Of a DNA stretch of 64,000 bases, positions 1 to 8,560 are shown piece by piece; position 1 is the first letter of the stretch, and each line of letters starts with the position of its first letter. Source of the stretch: Methylibium petroleiphilum PM1. GTDB taxonomy: Bacteria > Pseudomonadota > Gammaproteobacteria > Burkholderiales > Burkholderiaceae_C. The DNA is taken from positions 535,445 through 599,444 of the forward strand of contig NC_008826.1 of assembly GCF_000015725.1 (NCBI RefSeq), in the 5' to 3' direction. A program made the position numbers and the translations under genes. The notes beneath the pieces are model-generated. The model made no database searches and was not told where the DNA came from. It saw nothing but the letters and a program-made list of their open reading frames with translations.

Positions 1-753
1 CGTTGTTCTTCCGCGTGGCCGACCAACCCAATGGTCTGGACCTGCGGGGCCATCTGTTCGGCGTCGCGGCAGAGGAATACTCCGACACGCGCCGCTCGGC
101 GCTCGGTCTGCGGATGAACTACCGAATTAACGAGACGACGGACGTCGACGGCTTCGTGCAGCGCTTTGCGCCCACGCTGTTACCGAACGGTGAGACCGCC
201 TACAACGTTATTCAGGACCAGTTCACCGTGGACCAGAAGCCAGGCTACGATGACGTCAAAAACAAGTGGAACATTGGCTTTCGGTTGAAGGGAGAAGCGG
301 GCGGCTTCGGCTACCAGGCCTTCGCGATCAATCGGATCAATCCGGACGGCGTCTTCAAGTGGTCGGCGGCCGAGGGCGCCGGCGCCCTACCGGGCACCGC
401 GTTCGCGATGAATCCGACCGGCGTCTACAGTTCGGCGGAGTGGTTCAAGTCAGCCGCTAATAGTCGGCTACACGGCATCGAGGCCGTGGGCACCTCGATG
501 AACTTCATCGGCACCAATGGAGATCCGTACGGTCTGGTCGGACTGGCGAGGGCCTGCGGCGCCGCGCGAGCTGAGCTCGGCAATTTCAAGATCGGCAGCA
601 AGGCGGCGGCCGAGTGCATCCTGGACACATTCTTTACTCCGGGCGTCGCAGGTCCGCTGCGCGGCTGGCTCAGCCGCGAGTACAAGCGCGAATCGGTTTT
701 CGGCGGCGGCGTCAACCGCGTGTTCGCTGGCGAGCAGGATTCTCTGCTCGATC
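1..753 (+). pseudogene. DUF1302 family protein, middle part (cut by window edge and IS3 insertion)
   Basis: The reading frame enters from outside the window (codon at base 3) and matches residue for residue, with few changes, the central part of the intact DUF1302 protein encoded at 6685-8535. It runs to the codons Leu-Leu-Asp at 744-752 and then enters an IS3-family element. DUF1302 proteins are large secreted proteins thought to sit in the outer membrane of Gram-negative bacteria and are usually found beside DUF1329 genes; no enzymatic function is established. The apparent TTG start at base 3 is an internal Leu codon, not a start. The 3' half continues after the element at 2049-2557. Confidence 0.9.
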
Positions 754-816
754 TGACCTTGCCCCCGAAAAACGTAGTTCTTGGCTGATGATGGAATCAG
801 AGACAGGAGCTACGAG

Positions 817-1137
817 ATGAATGACAAGCAAGTGCGTGGGAAGTACACGCAGGAGTTCAAGCTGGAGGCCGTCAGGCTGGTCAGGGCAGGCCAGTCGGTG
901 GGGATGACGGCGAAGGTGCTGGGCATTCCCAAGGCCAGCCTGAGCAACTGGGTGCGCTCCAGTGAGCAGGGGCAGCTTGGTGGCGCTGGCGACCGGCCGG
1001 TGACGCCAGAGCAGATGGAGCTGGCCAGGCTGAGGGCGGAACTGGCGCGCGTGAAGATGGAGCGCGACATCGCAAAAAAAGCGGCGGCGTACTTTGCGCA
1101 GGATGTTCTGCAAAGTACGCCTGGATCCGGACGATGA
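817..1137 (+). CDS. IS3-family transposase OrfA
   Basis: OrfA is the DNA-binding subunit of the IS3 transposase. It has an N-terminal helix-turn-helix (YTQEFKLEAVRLV, then the 'SVGMTAKVLGIPKASLSNWV' block) followed by a leucine-zipper-like helix (ELARLRAELARVKMERDIAKK). The ATG at 817 is chosen over the upstream in-frame codon at 781 because an AGGAG-like site precedes it and OrfA proteins usually start just before the YTxEFK motif. The stop overlaps the OrfB start as ATGA. A run of seven A at 1074-1080 near the 3' end is the probable -1 frameshift site giving the OrfAB transposase. Confidence 0.92.
   Translation: MNDKQVRGKYTQEFKLEAVRLVRAGQSVGMTAKVLGIPKASLSNWVRSSEQGQLGGAGDRPVTPEQMELARLRAELARVKMERDIAKKAAAYFAQDVLQSTPGSGR
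1074..1081 (+). other. Probable -1 programmed frameshift site (A7)
   Basis: The sequence GCAAAAAAAGCG places an A-AAA-AAA heptamer in the zero frame of OrfA. Slipping back one base lets translation run through 18 sense codons into the OrfB ATG at 1134 with no stop between. This is the usual IS3 strategy for making the OrfAB fusion. No downstream stimulatory stem-loop was worked out. Confidence 0.7.
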
Positions 1138-2009
1138 AGGAGAGCTGGCCGGTGAGCCTGAGCTGCGAGGTGCTGGGCGTGAGCGTCAGCGGGTACTTCG
1201 AGCACCAACGCCGCCAGTATCGACGCCAGCCGAGCCGGCCGGGCTCGGGGCGTCTGAGCGACGAGGCCTTGCTGGCGCACGTGCGTGCCATTCACGCCGA
1301 GGTCCGTCAGGAGTACGGATGGCCGCGGATGACTAAGGAGCTGTGCGCCCGGGGCCACCGCGTCGGCAAGGAACGGGTTCGACGCCTGATGCAGCAGCAC
1401 GGCATCAAGGCTCGGGGCCGCCGCAAGTTCGTCGTCACCACCGACAGCAAGCACAACCTGCCGATCGCGCCAGACCTGCTTCAGCGGGACTTCGCGGCCG
1501 ACGGCCCCAACGCGAAGTGGACGAGCGACATCACCTACATCGCTACCGACGAAGGCTGGCTGTACCTGGCGGCCTTCATCGACTTGCACAGTCGGATGAT
1601 CGTGGGCTGGAGCATGCAGCCCCACATGCGCGCCAGCCTGGTGACGGACGCGCTGCGCATGGCGTGGTTCCGGCGTCGGCCACCGCCGGGGCTGATCGTG
1701 CACACGGACCGCGGCAGCCAATACTGCAGCGACGAGTTCCAGAAGGCGCTGACCGGGTACGGGATGCGCTCGTCGATGAGCCGCAAGGGCGACTGCTGGG
1801 ACAACGCGCCGACCGAGAGCCTGTGGGGGCGCCTGAAGGTCGGCAGACTGCATGGGCGTAAGTTCGCCACCAGGAGGCAGGCTATGGACGAGGTCATCGA
1901 CTGGATGGCCTTCTACAACCACCGCCGGCTACATTCCTCGCTGGGCTACCTCAGCCCCAGGCAGTATGAAGAGCGCTGGGTCGCGGCACAGCTCAACAAG
2001 GCCGCGTAA
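1134..2009 (+). CDS. IS3-family transposase OrfB (DDE integrase core)
   Basis: This is the catalytic subunit of the IS3 transposase, acting on the element ends. The HTH_21-like segment (HAEVRQEYGWPRMTKEL) comes first, followed by the rve/DDE core: first Asp in WTSDITYIAT, second Asp in IVHTDRGSQYCS, and Glu in NAPTESLWGRLK. It ends with the typical YNHRRLHSSLGYLSP motif. The length (291 aa) is full for the family and the frame is intact, so the element may still be active. It overlaps orfA by the ATGA at 1134-1137 and is probably made mainly as the frameshifted OrfAB. Confidence 0.93.
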   Translation: MKESWPVSLSCEVLGVSVSGYFEHQRRQYRRQPSRPGSGRLSDEALLAHVRAIHAEVRQEYGWPRMTKELCARGHRVGKERVRRLMQQHGIKARGRRKFVVTTDSKHNLPIAPDLLQRDFAADGPNAKWTSDITYIATDEGWLYLAAFIDLHSRMIVGWSMQPHMRASLVTDALRMAWFRRRPPPGLIVHTDRGSQYCSDEFQKALTGYGMRSSMSRKGDCWDNAPTESLWGRLKVGRLHGRKFATRRQAMDEVIDWMAFYNHRRLHSSLGYLSPRQYEERWVAAQLNKAA

Positions 2010-2048
2010 CAAGGATGCTAAGAGCTACGGGATTCAGGGGCAAGGTCA

Positions 2049-2557
2049 ATCAGCTGATCGGGCGCTTCGAGTTCTCGTACACGCCGGACAAGCGTTTTAC
2101 CAACCCGACACTGGGCGACTACATCAAGAAGGACGAGTACCAGTTCGCGCTCATCCTCGAGAAATACCACAAGTTCACCAGCGCTTTTCCGGCTACCTAT
2201 TTCGTAGCGCAGTGGCTGCACAAGTCGCGCAGCGACCTGTTTGGCCGCTACCTCGGGGGCGTGGACAACACCCCGGGCCAGTCGCCGAAGGGGCAGTCCA
2301 ATGGATTCAACGCACTGGCTCTCGCGTTGCAACAGCCTTCACCGACGCTGGAGTACCGCTACGATTTTGCGATCCTGACCGACACTAAGGGAGGCTGGTA
2401 CATGCAACCGGGCGTAAAGTGGAAGCCGACTAAGTCTATTCAGGCGGACCTTTACCTCAACGCCGTGTATTCGCAGCACAAGGGCGAATACCGCGACTTC
2501 GTTGATGGCCTGCAGCACAACAACGAGATCTTCGCGCGACTGGCTTATCAGTTTTGA
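2049..2557 (+). pseudogene. DUF1302 family protein, C-terminal part after IS3
   Basis: Starting right after the IS3 element, the frame resumes with QLIGRFEFSYTPDKRF and continues to LAYQF and a stop at 2555-2557, matching the last 168 or so residues of the intact copy at 6685-8535. Together with 1-753 it is one DUF1302 gene disrupted by transposition. The short fragment has no obvious start of its own and is probably not translated usefully. The DUF1329 gene follows 142 bp downstream. Confidence 0.9.
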
Positions 2558-2618
2558 TTGTCTCCTCGTTGTGGGCGTTGACCCGGCCGCGCAAGGGGAC
2601 GGGTCTCGACAACGACAT

Positions 2619-2650
2619 GCACCGGACGCTCACGCAACCGGTGCTTTTTT
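2619..2650 (+). terminator. Hairpin plus T-run between DUF1302 and DUF1329
   Basis: A 7-bp stem GCACCGG (2619-2625) pairs with CCGGTGC (2638-2644) and is followed by TTTTTT, the form of an intrinsic terminator. The same structure is kept in the inverted copy at 6592-6623. It lies inside the gene pair, so it probably attenuates rather than ends transcription. Confidence 0.7.
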
Positions 2651-2699
2651 CCTTTGTGCTGTTGCCCCGGTGACGTGGTTAGGGCCGAGCAAGTAGTTC

Positions 2700-4079
2700 A
2701 TGGCGCACCTCTTGCGGTTCGACCGCGACTTCAGCCGCCGTGTCTTCCTCGAGTCCACCGGAAAGGGACTCTTGCGAGCGGGCGTTTTTGGTTCAGCCTG
2801 GATGTCGTTCCTGAGTACCGGCTCGGTCGCTGCGGCCTACCCAGATGAACTGCTGTCGATTGAGATGTACACGAAGGGACGGCTCAAGCCTGGCGGAGTC
2901 ATCGATGTCGGCAACGTGGAGCACGTGAAGGACCTGCTCGACCCGGTGCGCTACCGCCAGATAGCCACCATGGGCCGCAAGCTAGTGCTGGCGCCGACCA
3001 CCACCGAGCTGAGCCGCCTGAATCCGCTTCCCTATCTGGAAGCCACCGCGCGCAACCGCGGCAAGGCGCGCTTTGATGCCACGGGCAACATAGTTACCGT
3101 CGACGGAAAACCGTGGATTGGCGGCAACCCGTTTCCGGAGCCCACGTCGGCGCTGGAGATGTTCGCCGCGCACACGCTAAGCTGGGGACGCCATGACGTG
3201 TCGGTATATGCCAGCAAGGAATACGACCTAGATCCTTCGGGCAACCTCCAGTATCAATATTCATCGGTGTGGGCCGAGATGTCCACCGTCGCGCGCACCG
3301 TCATCAATCCCAAGCCCTACTGGTCGGGTGAAGCGGACAAGTTGCGCTACCAGTCGGTGCTGTTTGCAGAGCCGGCCGATGTGCGCGGTACGAGCTTCCT
3401 CAGCATCTGGGCGTATGACCAGAACCAGTTTCCGCAGCTCTATGGCTACGTACCGGCCTTCAAGCGCGTGCGCAGCTTCCCAACCAACCAGCGGTTCGAG
3501 CCACTTGTGGCCGGTGCTGAACTCTATCTGTCGGACGCGTGGGCAGCAGGCGACCCGTTCTTGACCTGGGGCAACTATCAGGTCGTGTATCGTGGGCCGC
3601 ACCTCGCTGCAATTTCAGGCGGCTGGACGTCTGCACATCCGAACTGGGAACACACCAGCCACGGCGGCCCAAAGAACAACTTCTTCTGGGACCAGGCGGT
3701 CGAACTGGTACCCGAGGTAATTGTCATCGAGGCCGTGCCCATGCGCTACCCGCGTGCACCGGTCAGTCGCAAGCGCGTGTGGTTCGACGCCCGCACTCTG
3801 GTGCCGTTCCAGATGGTGTCCTATGACCGCCGCGGCGAACTGTTTCGCCACTTCGACGCGTCCTTTGCATATTACGACGACGGAAAGGCGCGTGTAATGG
3901 ACGGCAAGCTGCCCTACTGGTCATGGGCGACTGTACATGCTTACAACGTTCAGACTCGCCGCATGACTCGCATTGAGCAGGTGCGCGAGGTCTCTGGCGG
4001 GCACACGATGCGCGTGGACGACCCCAGCGTCTACGACAAGTACCTTACGACTTCCGCCATGCAGCGACTCGGTGACTAA
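2700..4079 (+). CDS. DUF1329 family exported protein (copy A)
   Basis: DUF1329 proteins are periplasmic or outer-membrane-associated proteins usually encoded beside DUF1302 and RND exporter genes; a role in moving hydrophobic compounds is suspected but not shown. The N-terminus carries a twin-arginine signal: S12-R-R-V-F-L17, then a hydrophobic stretch (LLRAGVFGSAWMSFL) and an AAA site before YPDELLSIEMYTKGRL. The 459-aa length equals the inverted copy at 5163-6542, with only scattered differences. It lies downstream of the IS3-broken DUF1302 gene, so its expression may be altered. The frame is intact. Confidence 0.9.
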   Translation: MAHLLRFDRDFSRRVFLESTGKGLLRAGVFGSAWMSFLSTGSVAAAYPDELLSIEMYTKGRLKPGGVIDVGNVEHVKDLLDPVRYRQIATMGRKLVLAPTTTELSRLNPLPYLEATARNRGKARFDATGNIVTVDGKPWIGGNPFPEPTSALEMFAAHTLSWGRHDVSVYASKEYDLDPSGNLQYQYSSVWAEMSTVARTVINPKPYWSGEADKLRYQSVLFAEPADVRGTSFLSIWAYDQNQFPQLYGYVPAFKRVRSFPTNQRFEPLVAGAELYLSDAWAAGDPFLTWGNYQVVYRGPHLAAISGGWTSAHPNWEHTSHGGPKNNFFWDQAVELVPEVIVIEAVPMRYPRAPVSRKRVWFDARTLVPFQMVSYDRRGELFRHFDASFAYYDDGKARVMDGKLPYWSWATVHAYNVQTRRMTRIEQVREVSGGHTMRVDDPSVYDKYLTTSAMQRLGD

Positions 4080-4116
4080 GACGCTGCAAGCACGACCAGG
4101 ACGCGGAGCTAAGGAA

Positions 4117-4466
4117 GGTCTTATGTGGGCGCCTCCCGGATCGCAAACGACTTGGTCGCGTGATTGATCAGGAGGCAGGGCTGCAGTCTTATGTCCGGCC
4201 TGTTGTGCAAGCCGTTGAAGCCTGCTGGCCCTGATGGCATTCGCCGACGAGGTTCCCATCTGCAAATCGAGCTTGATGCTCAACTTCCTTATCGGAGTGT
4301 TCCCGTCCCGGTCCAACCTGTCTGATCCATCACACGCGTGAGTCGCTTGCTCTCCTTCAAAACGCTTGGTTCAAGGCTTCCTTCGCTCAATCATGCGGCC
4401 TGCCATGCAGTGGGCCGCCAAGCCTGGCCTCTGGCGAGCACGGCCCAGATCGTCCTGGCCAGCTTG
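4117..4466 (-). repeat. IS110-family end, copy 1 (direct repeat of 33008-33358)
   Basis: About 350 bp are nearly identical to 33008-33358 in the same orientation. The repeat holds the last 25 or so codons of an IS110-type transposase (minus strand, stop at 4391) and about 274 bp of non-coding end beyond it. Both copies begin near GGTCTTATGTGGGCGCCTCC and end at CCAGCTTG. Such long non-coding ends in this family can encode the guide (bridge) RNA. Confidence 0.8.
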
Positions 4467-4951
4467 TTGGCTACGGCAGCTACGGCCACGCTGTAGGGCC
4501 TGCGCTTCAATAGCTCGGCCAGCCACACCCAGTTCCTTGCTCTGTCCGAACAGACGATCGCGCGAGCACCGTGCATCAGCAAGGTTCGCAGATACGCGTC
4601 GCCGCGTTTGCTGATTTCTATCCGATTAACGACGATCCAAGCTGAAACTGCGGTCATTCTCACAGCAGTTATATCATCCCACAAATCACTGAGAGTTCTG
4701 TGCAACCTGCTGGTCCCCGCGACATGTCCGTCATGGGTGATGAGATAAAAATACAGTTTGCCTACGGTAGACGTTTTGACCTCGTAGGAGCGGTCAAACG
4801 AGCAGCTCGATTTGATCAAGTCGATCTGACGTTCTGCTTCCGAATCAGTACGAAATGTACCTCCGTGCAAAATCGTTTCACCGCTAGGCGATTTCAGCGA
4901 AACTTTGCTTATTCCGTAACGAGAGCTTTGTAGCTCGAACCAGCTCGGCAT
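4391..4951 (-). CDS. Chimeric ORF: DUF1508 (YegP-like) N-terminus fused to IS110 transposase C-terminus
   Basis: Residues 1-95 resemble two DUF1508/YegP-like repeats (WFELQSSRYGISKVSLKSP..., then SYEVKTSTVGKLYFYLITHDG...), a small fold of unknown function. From about residue 110 the protein becomes the C-terminal part of an IS110-family transposase: ISKRGDAYLRTLLMHGAR, then LLKRRPYSVAVAAVANK and ARTIWAVLARG. The junction lies near 4620-4660. The ATG at 4951 has GAGAGGA upstream. The simplest reading is that an IS110 element, now reduced to one end, landed in or beside a DUF1508 gene and replaced its 3' end. The transposase part lacks its catalytic DEDD domain and is dead. Confidence 0.65.
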   Translation of the reverse strand: MPSWFELQSSRYGISKVSLKSPSGETILHGGTFRTDSEAERQIDLIKSSCSFDRSYEVKTSTVGKLYFYLITHDGHVAGTSRLHRTLSDLWDDITAVRMTAVSAWIVVNRIEISKRGDAYLRTLLMHGARAIVCSDRARNWVWLAELLKRRPYSVAVAAVANKLARTIWAVLARGQAWRPTAWQAA

Positions 4952-5162
4952 ATGACGTCCTCTCTTAGATATGTGAGTTCGGCAGGTTGCGTTCCTGTCC
5001 TCCGTGATCCTGGCGACGTGATTGCAGCGCAGATCTGATTCGGTTCGTCTTTTGTCCTCAACTTGCGCAGCAATAGATCAGGAAGCGAGTGACGTTACGT
5101 GTTCGTCACACAATGATCTGTTCGGACGTTAGCATCCGATCGCTGTCTCTACTCCTAGCGAA

Positions 5163-6542
5163 TCAGTTGCCGAGCCGTTGCATCGCGGAAGTGGTCAGGT
5201 ACTTGTCGTAGACGCTGAGATCGTTGACGCGCATGGTGTGGCCGCCACTCACCTCGCGCACTTGCTCAATGCGCGTCATGCGGTCGGTCTGCACATTGAA
5301 GGCATGCACGGTGGCCCAGGACCAGTAGGGCTGCTTGCCGTCCATCACGCGCGCCTTGCCGTCGTCGTAGTATGCGAATGAAGCGTCGAAGTGGCGGAAA
5401 GGCTGACCGCGGCGGTCGTAGGACACCATCTGGAAAGGCACCAATGTGCGAGCGTCGAACCACACGCGCTTGCGCCCAACCGGTGCGCGCGAGTAGCGTA
5501 CCGGCTCGGCCTCAATGACGATCGCCTCGGGCACTAATTCGACCACTTGGTCCCAGAACAAGTTGCCTTTCGCCCCGCCGTGGGTGGTGTGCTCCCAGTT
5601 CGGATGCGCAGACGCCCAGCCTCCTGAGACCGCCGCGAGGTGCGGCCCGCGATGCACCACCTGATAATTACCCCAAGTCAGGAATGGGTCGCCTGCCGCC
5701 CAAGCGTCCGACAGATAGAGCTCAGCACCGGCGACCAACGGCTCGAAGCGCTGGTTGGTTGGAAAGCTGCGCACGCGCTTGAACGCCGGCAGGTATCCAT
5801 AGAGCTGCGGGAACTGGTTCTGGTCATAGGCCCAGATGTTGAGGAAAATCGTTCCGCGCGCATCGGCCGGCTCGACAAACAGCACCGACTGGTAACGCAG
5901 CTTATCTGCCTCACCCGCCCAATAAGGCTTCGGATCGATGACGGTGCGCGCGACCGCGGACATTTCGGCCCAAACTGACGAGTACTGGTATTGCAGGTTG
6001 CCCGAAGGGTCGAGGTCGTACTCCCTGCTGGCATAGACGGACACGTCATGGCGTCCCCAGCTCAGCGTGTGTGCGGCAAACATCTCCAGCGCCGACGTGG
6101 GCTCCGGAAACGGGTTGCCGCCGATCCAAGGCTTTCCGTCGATGGTGACGATGTTGCCGGTGTCATCGAAGCGCGCCTTGCCGCGGTTGCGCGCGGTGGC
6201 TTCCAGGTAGGGCAGCGGATTCAGGTGGCTCAGGTCCGTGGTGGTGGGCGCCACTACTAGCTTGCGGCCCATCGTAGCGATCTGGCGGTAGCGCACCGGG
6301 TCGAGCAGGTCTTTCACCTGCTCCACGTTGCTGGCCTCGATCACGTCGCCCGCCCTGAGCCGTCCGTTCGTGTACATCTCGATCGAAAGCAGTTCATCTG
6401 GGTAGGCCGCCGCGACCGAGCCGGTACGCAGGAACGACATCCAGGCCGAACCGAAGACGCCCGCGCGCAAGAGTCCCTTACCGGTGGATTCAAGGAAGAA
6501 CCGCCGGCTGAAGTCGCGGTCGAAACGCAGGAGATGAGCCAT
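5163..6542 (-). CDS. DUF1329 family exported protein (copy B)
   Basis: Near-identical partner of the protein at 2700-4079, in opposite orientation. Tat signal S12-R-R-F-F-L17, hydrophobic segment, then AAAYPDELLSIEMYTNGRL. It is the last gene of the minus-strand run that begins with the RND exporter at 13453. DUF1329 proteins are exported and of unknown biochemical role; the folded-state Tat export predicted here fits a soluble periplasmic domain or one that binds a cofactor before export. The frame is intact with 459 residues. It follows DUF1302 after a 142-bp gap holding a hairpin. Confidence 0.9.
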   Translation of the reverse strand: MAHLLRFDRDFSRRFFLESTGKGLLRAGVFGSAWMSFLRTGSVAAAYPDELLSIEMYTNGRLRAGDVIEASNVEQVKDLLDPVRYRQIATMGRKLVVAPTTTDLSHLNPLPYLEATARNRGKARFDDTGNIVTIDGKPWIGGNPFPEPTSALEMFAAHTLSWGRHDVSVYASREYDLDPSGNLQYQYSSVWAEMSAVARTVIDPKPYWAGEADKLRYQSVLFVEPADARGTIFLNIWAYDQNQFPQLYGYLPAFKRVRSFPTNQRFEPLVAGAELYLSDAWAAGDPFLTWGNYQVVHRGPHLAAVSGGWASAHPNWEHTTHGGAKGNLFWDQVVELVPEAIVIEAEPVRYSRAPVGRKRVWFDARTLVPFQMVSYDRRGQPFRHFDASFAYYDDGKARVMDGKQPYWSWATVHAFNVQTDRMTRIEQVREVSGGHTMRVNDLSVYDKYLTTSAMQRLGN

Positions 6543-6591
6543 AAACTACTTGCTCGGGCCGCCGCCCCGTCGCCGCAGCAACGGCACAAAG

Positions 6592-6623
6592 AAAAAGGCA
6601 CCGGCTGCGTGAGCGGCCGGTGC
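6592..6623 (-). terminator. Hairpin plus T-run between DUF1302 and DUF1329 (copy B)
   Basis: On the minus strand the stem GCACCGG/CCGGTGC (6617-6623 with 6598-6604) is followed by a short T-run (AAAAA at 6592-6596 on the plus strand). It is the counterpart of 2619-2650. Conservation of both arms in the duplicated copy supports a real intercistronic attenuator. Confidence 0.65.
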
Positions 6624-6684
6624 ATGTCGTTGTCGCAGACCGGCCCCTTGGGCAAACTGGTCAGCGCCGACAACGAGGAGACAC

Positions 6685-8535
6685 TTAGAACTGATAAGCT
6701 ACGCGCGCAAAGATTTCGTTGTTGTGCTGCAGGCCGTCGACAAAGTCGCGGTATTCGCCCTTGTGCTGCGAATACACCGCGTTGAGGTAAAGGTCCGCCT
6801 GGATCGACTTGGTGGGCTTCCACTTTACTCCCGGCTGCATATACCAGCCGCCCTTGGTGTCGGTCAGGACCGCCAAATCGAAGCGGTACTCCAATGTCGG
6901 TGAAGGTTGTTGCAACGCCAGGGCCAGTGCGTTAAATCCATTGGACTGTCCCTTCGGCGCCTCGCCCGGCGAGTTGTCCACACCTCCGAGGTAGCGGCCG
7001 AACATGTCGCTGCGCGACTTGTGCAGCCACTGCCCTACGAAGTAGGTAGCCGGAAAGGCACTGGTGAACTTGTGATACTTCTCGAGGATAAGCGCGAACT
7101 GATACTCATCCTTCTTGATGTAGTCGCCCAATGTTGGGTTGGTGAAGCGCTTGTCGGGCGTGTACGAGAACTCGAAGCGCCCGATCAGCTGGTCGAGCAG
7201 AGAATCCTGCTCGCCCTCGAACACGCGATTGATGCCGCCGCCGAACACTGTTTCGCGCTTGTACTCACGGCTGATCCAGCCGCGCAGCGGACCTGCGATG
7301 CCCGGCGTGAAGAAGGTGTCCAGGATGCACTCAGCCGCCGCCTTGCTGCCGATCCGGAAGTTGCCGAGCTCAGCGCGCGAGGCACCGCAGGCCCTTGCCA
7401 GGCCGACCAGACCATACGGATCGCCGTTAGTGCCGATGAAGTTCATCGAGGTGGCCACGGCCTCGAAGCCGTGCAGCCGAGAGTTGGCCGCCCCCTTGAA
7501 CCACTCTGCCGAGCTGTAGACGCCGGTCGGATTCATCGCGAACGCGGTGCCCGGCAGGGCGCCGTCGCCCTTGGCTGCCGACCACTTGAAGACGCCGTCC
7601 GGATTGATTCGATTGATTGCGAAGGCCTGGTAGCCGAAACCGCCTGCTTCGCCCTTCAGCCGAAAGCCAATGTTCCACTTGTTCTTGACGTCGTCGTAGC
7701 CCGGTTTCTGGTCAACGGTAAACTGGTCCTGGATGACGTTGTAGGCGGTCTCACCGTTCGGTAGCAGCGTGGGGGCGAAGCGCTGCACGAAGCCGTCGAC
7801 GTCCGTCGTCTCGTTAATGCGGTAGTTCGCGCGCAGACCGAGCGCCGAGCGACGCGTGTCGGAGTATTCCTCTGCCGCGACGCCGAACAGGTGGCCTCGC
7901 AAATCCAGCCCGTTGGGCTGGTCGGCCACACGGAAGAACAGCGCCTCTCCCCAGGCGATCTGTTGGTTGCCGGCGCGGATCCACAACGGCCCGTTGTTGT
8001 AGTCAAGGTAGAAGGCGGGCAGATCGACGAGCGCGCGGTCGTTCGCGTAGGCCAGCGGGCCACCGGCGGTGCCGCCGAACGATTGTCGAAAACTGCTGCC
8101 CGAATTGATATCGCCGGAACCGGTGTTGACGCCACCGGCTGTGTGCGTCCCGTAGACGTTGTCAACGACCCGAGTCTCATCGAGGATACCGCGAAGCTTG
8201 ATCGTTGCCTTCAATGATTCGGTGAGCTTGCCGTCGAAGTTGAGGTCGACCCGGGATGCGAACCAGTTGATGTCGGCCTCGTCCTTGAACGTGGCCGGCC
8301 GCTGCAGGGTCGACGCCGGAGGAGCCACTACACCGTGGTTCGTGTACGTGATGCCGTTCTGCGCATTGCCATACTGGTTGGCGTTGTTCTGGTCGTCGGT
8401 AGTCTTTACCGCCAGTTCCTGACGAATGAAGCCGGAAACCGCCCACTCGGCCGCCTGGGTCGAGTTGAAGAGCGCCAGCAAGACAGCCGCAGCGACTGCG
8501 TGTCGCTGTGAAATTTCTGAGCGAATTCTTCTCAC
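6685..8535 (-). CDS. DUF1302 family outer-membrane-type protein (intact copy)
   Basis: A 616-aa protein with an N-terminal signal peptide (AVAAAVLLALFNSTQAAEW) and a long body rich in aromatic and polar alternation that ends in ...IFARVAYQF. A C-terminal Phe after such a pattern is typical of outer-membrane beta-barrel proteins and fits the suspected location of DUF1302 proteins. The start is GTG at 8535, preceded by GAGGAG. It lies between the YCF48-like gene (25 bp upstream) and DUF1329, as in many hydrophobic-substrate clusters. Another copy of this gene, broken by IS3, lies at 1-753 and 2049-2557. Confidence 0.88.
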   Translation of the reverse strand: MRRIRSEISQRHAVAAAVLLALFNSTQAAEWAVSGFIRQELAVKTTDDQNNANQYGNAQNGITYTNHGVVAPPASTLQRPATFKDEADINWFASRVDLNFDGKLTESLKATIKLRGILDETRVVDNVYGTHTAGGVNTGSGDINSGSSFRQSFGGTAGGPLAYANDRALVDLPAFYLDYNNGPLWIRAGNQQIAWGEALFFRVADQPNGLDLRGHLFGVAAEEYSDTRRSALGLRANYRINETTDVDGFVQRFAPTLLPNGETAYNVIQDQFTVDQKPGYDDVKNKWNIGFRLKGEAGGFGYQAFAINRINPDGVFKWSAAKGDGALPGTAFAMNPTGVYSSAEWFKGAANSRLHGFEAVATSMNFIGTNGDPYGLVGLARACGASRAELGNFRIGSKAAAECILDTFFTPGIAGPLRGWISREYKRETVFGGGINRVFEGEQDSLLDQLIGRFEFSYTPDKRFTNPTLGDYIKKDEYQFALILEKYHKFTSAFPATYFVGQWLHKSRSDMFGRYLGGVDNSPGEAPKGQSNGFNALALALQQPSPTLEYRFDLAVLTDTKGGWYMQPGVKWKPTKSIQADLYLNAVYSQHKGEYRDFVDGLQHNNEIFARVAYQF

Positions 8536-8560
8536 GCTGTTTGTCTCCTCGTTTTATAGG

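Larger units (their letters stand above)
754..2048 (+). mobile_element. IS3-family insertion sequence (1295 bp) with 3-bp target duplication
   Basis: The left end starts TGACCTTGCCCCCGAA and the right end, read inward on the minus strand, is TGACCTTGCCCCTGAA, giving imperfect terminal inverted repeats. The element is flanked by ATC on both sides (751-753 and 2049-2051). Removing the element and one ATC restores the Leu-Asp-Gln-Leu-Ile reading seen in the intact DUF1302 copy, so both ends are exact. It carries two overlapping genes in the usual IS3 arrangement and no passenger gene. Confidence 0.93.

Noticed and set aside
3..788. An apparent complete gene starting TTG at base 3
   Set aside because: Comparison with the intact DUF1302 copy shows base 3 is an internal Leu codon, and the last 12 codons are read from the IS3 end.
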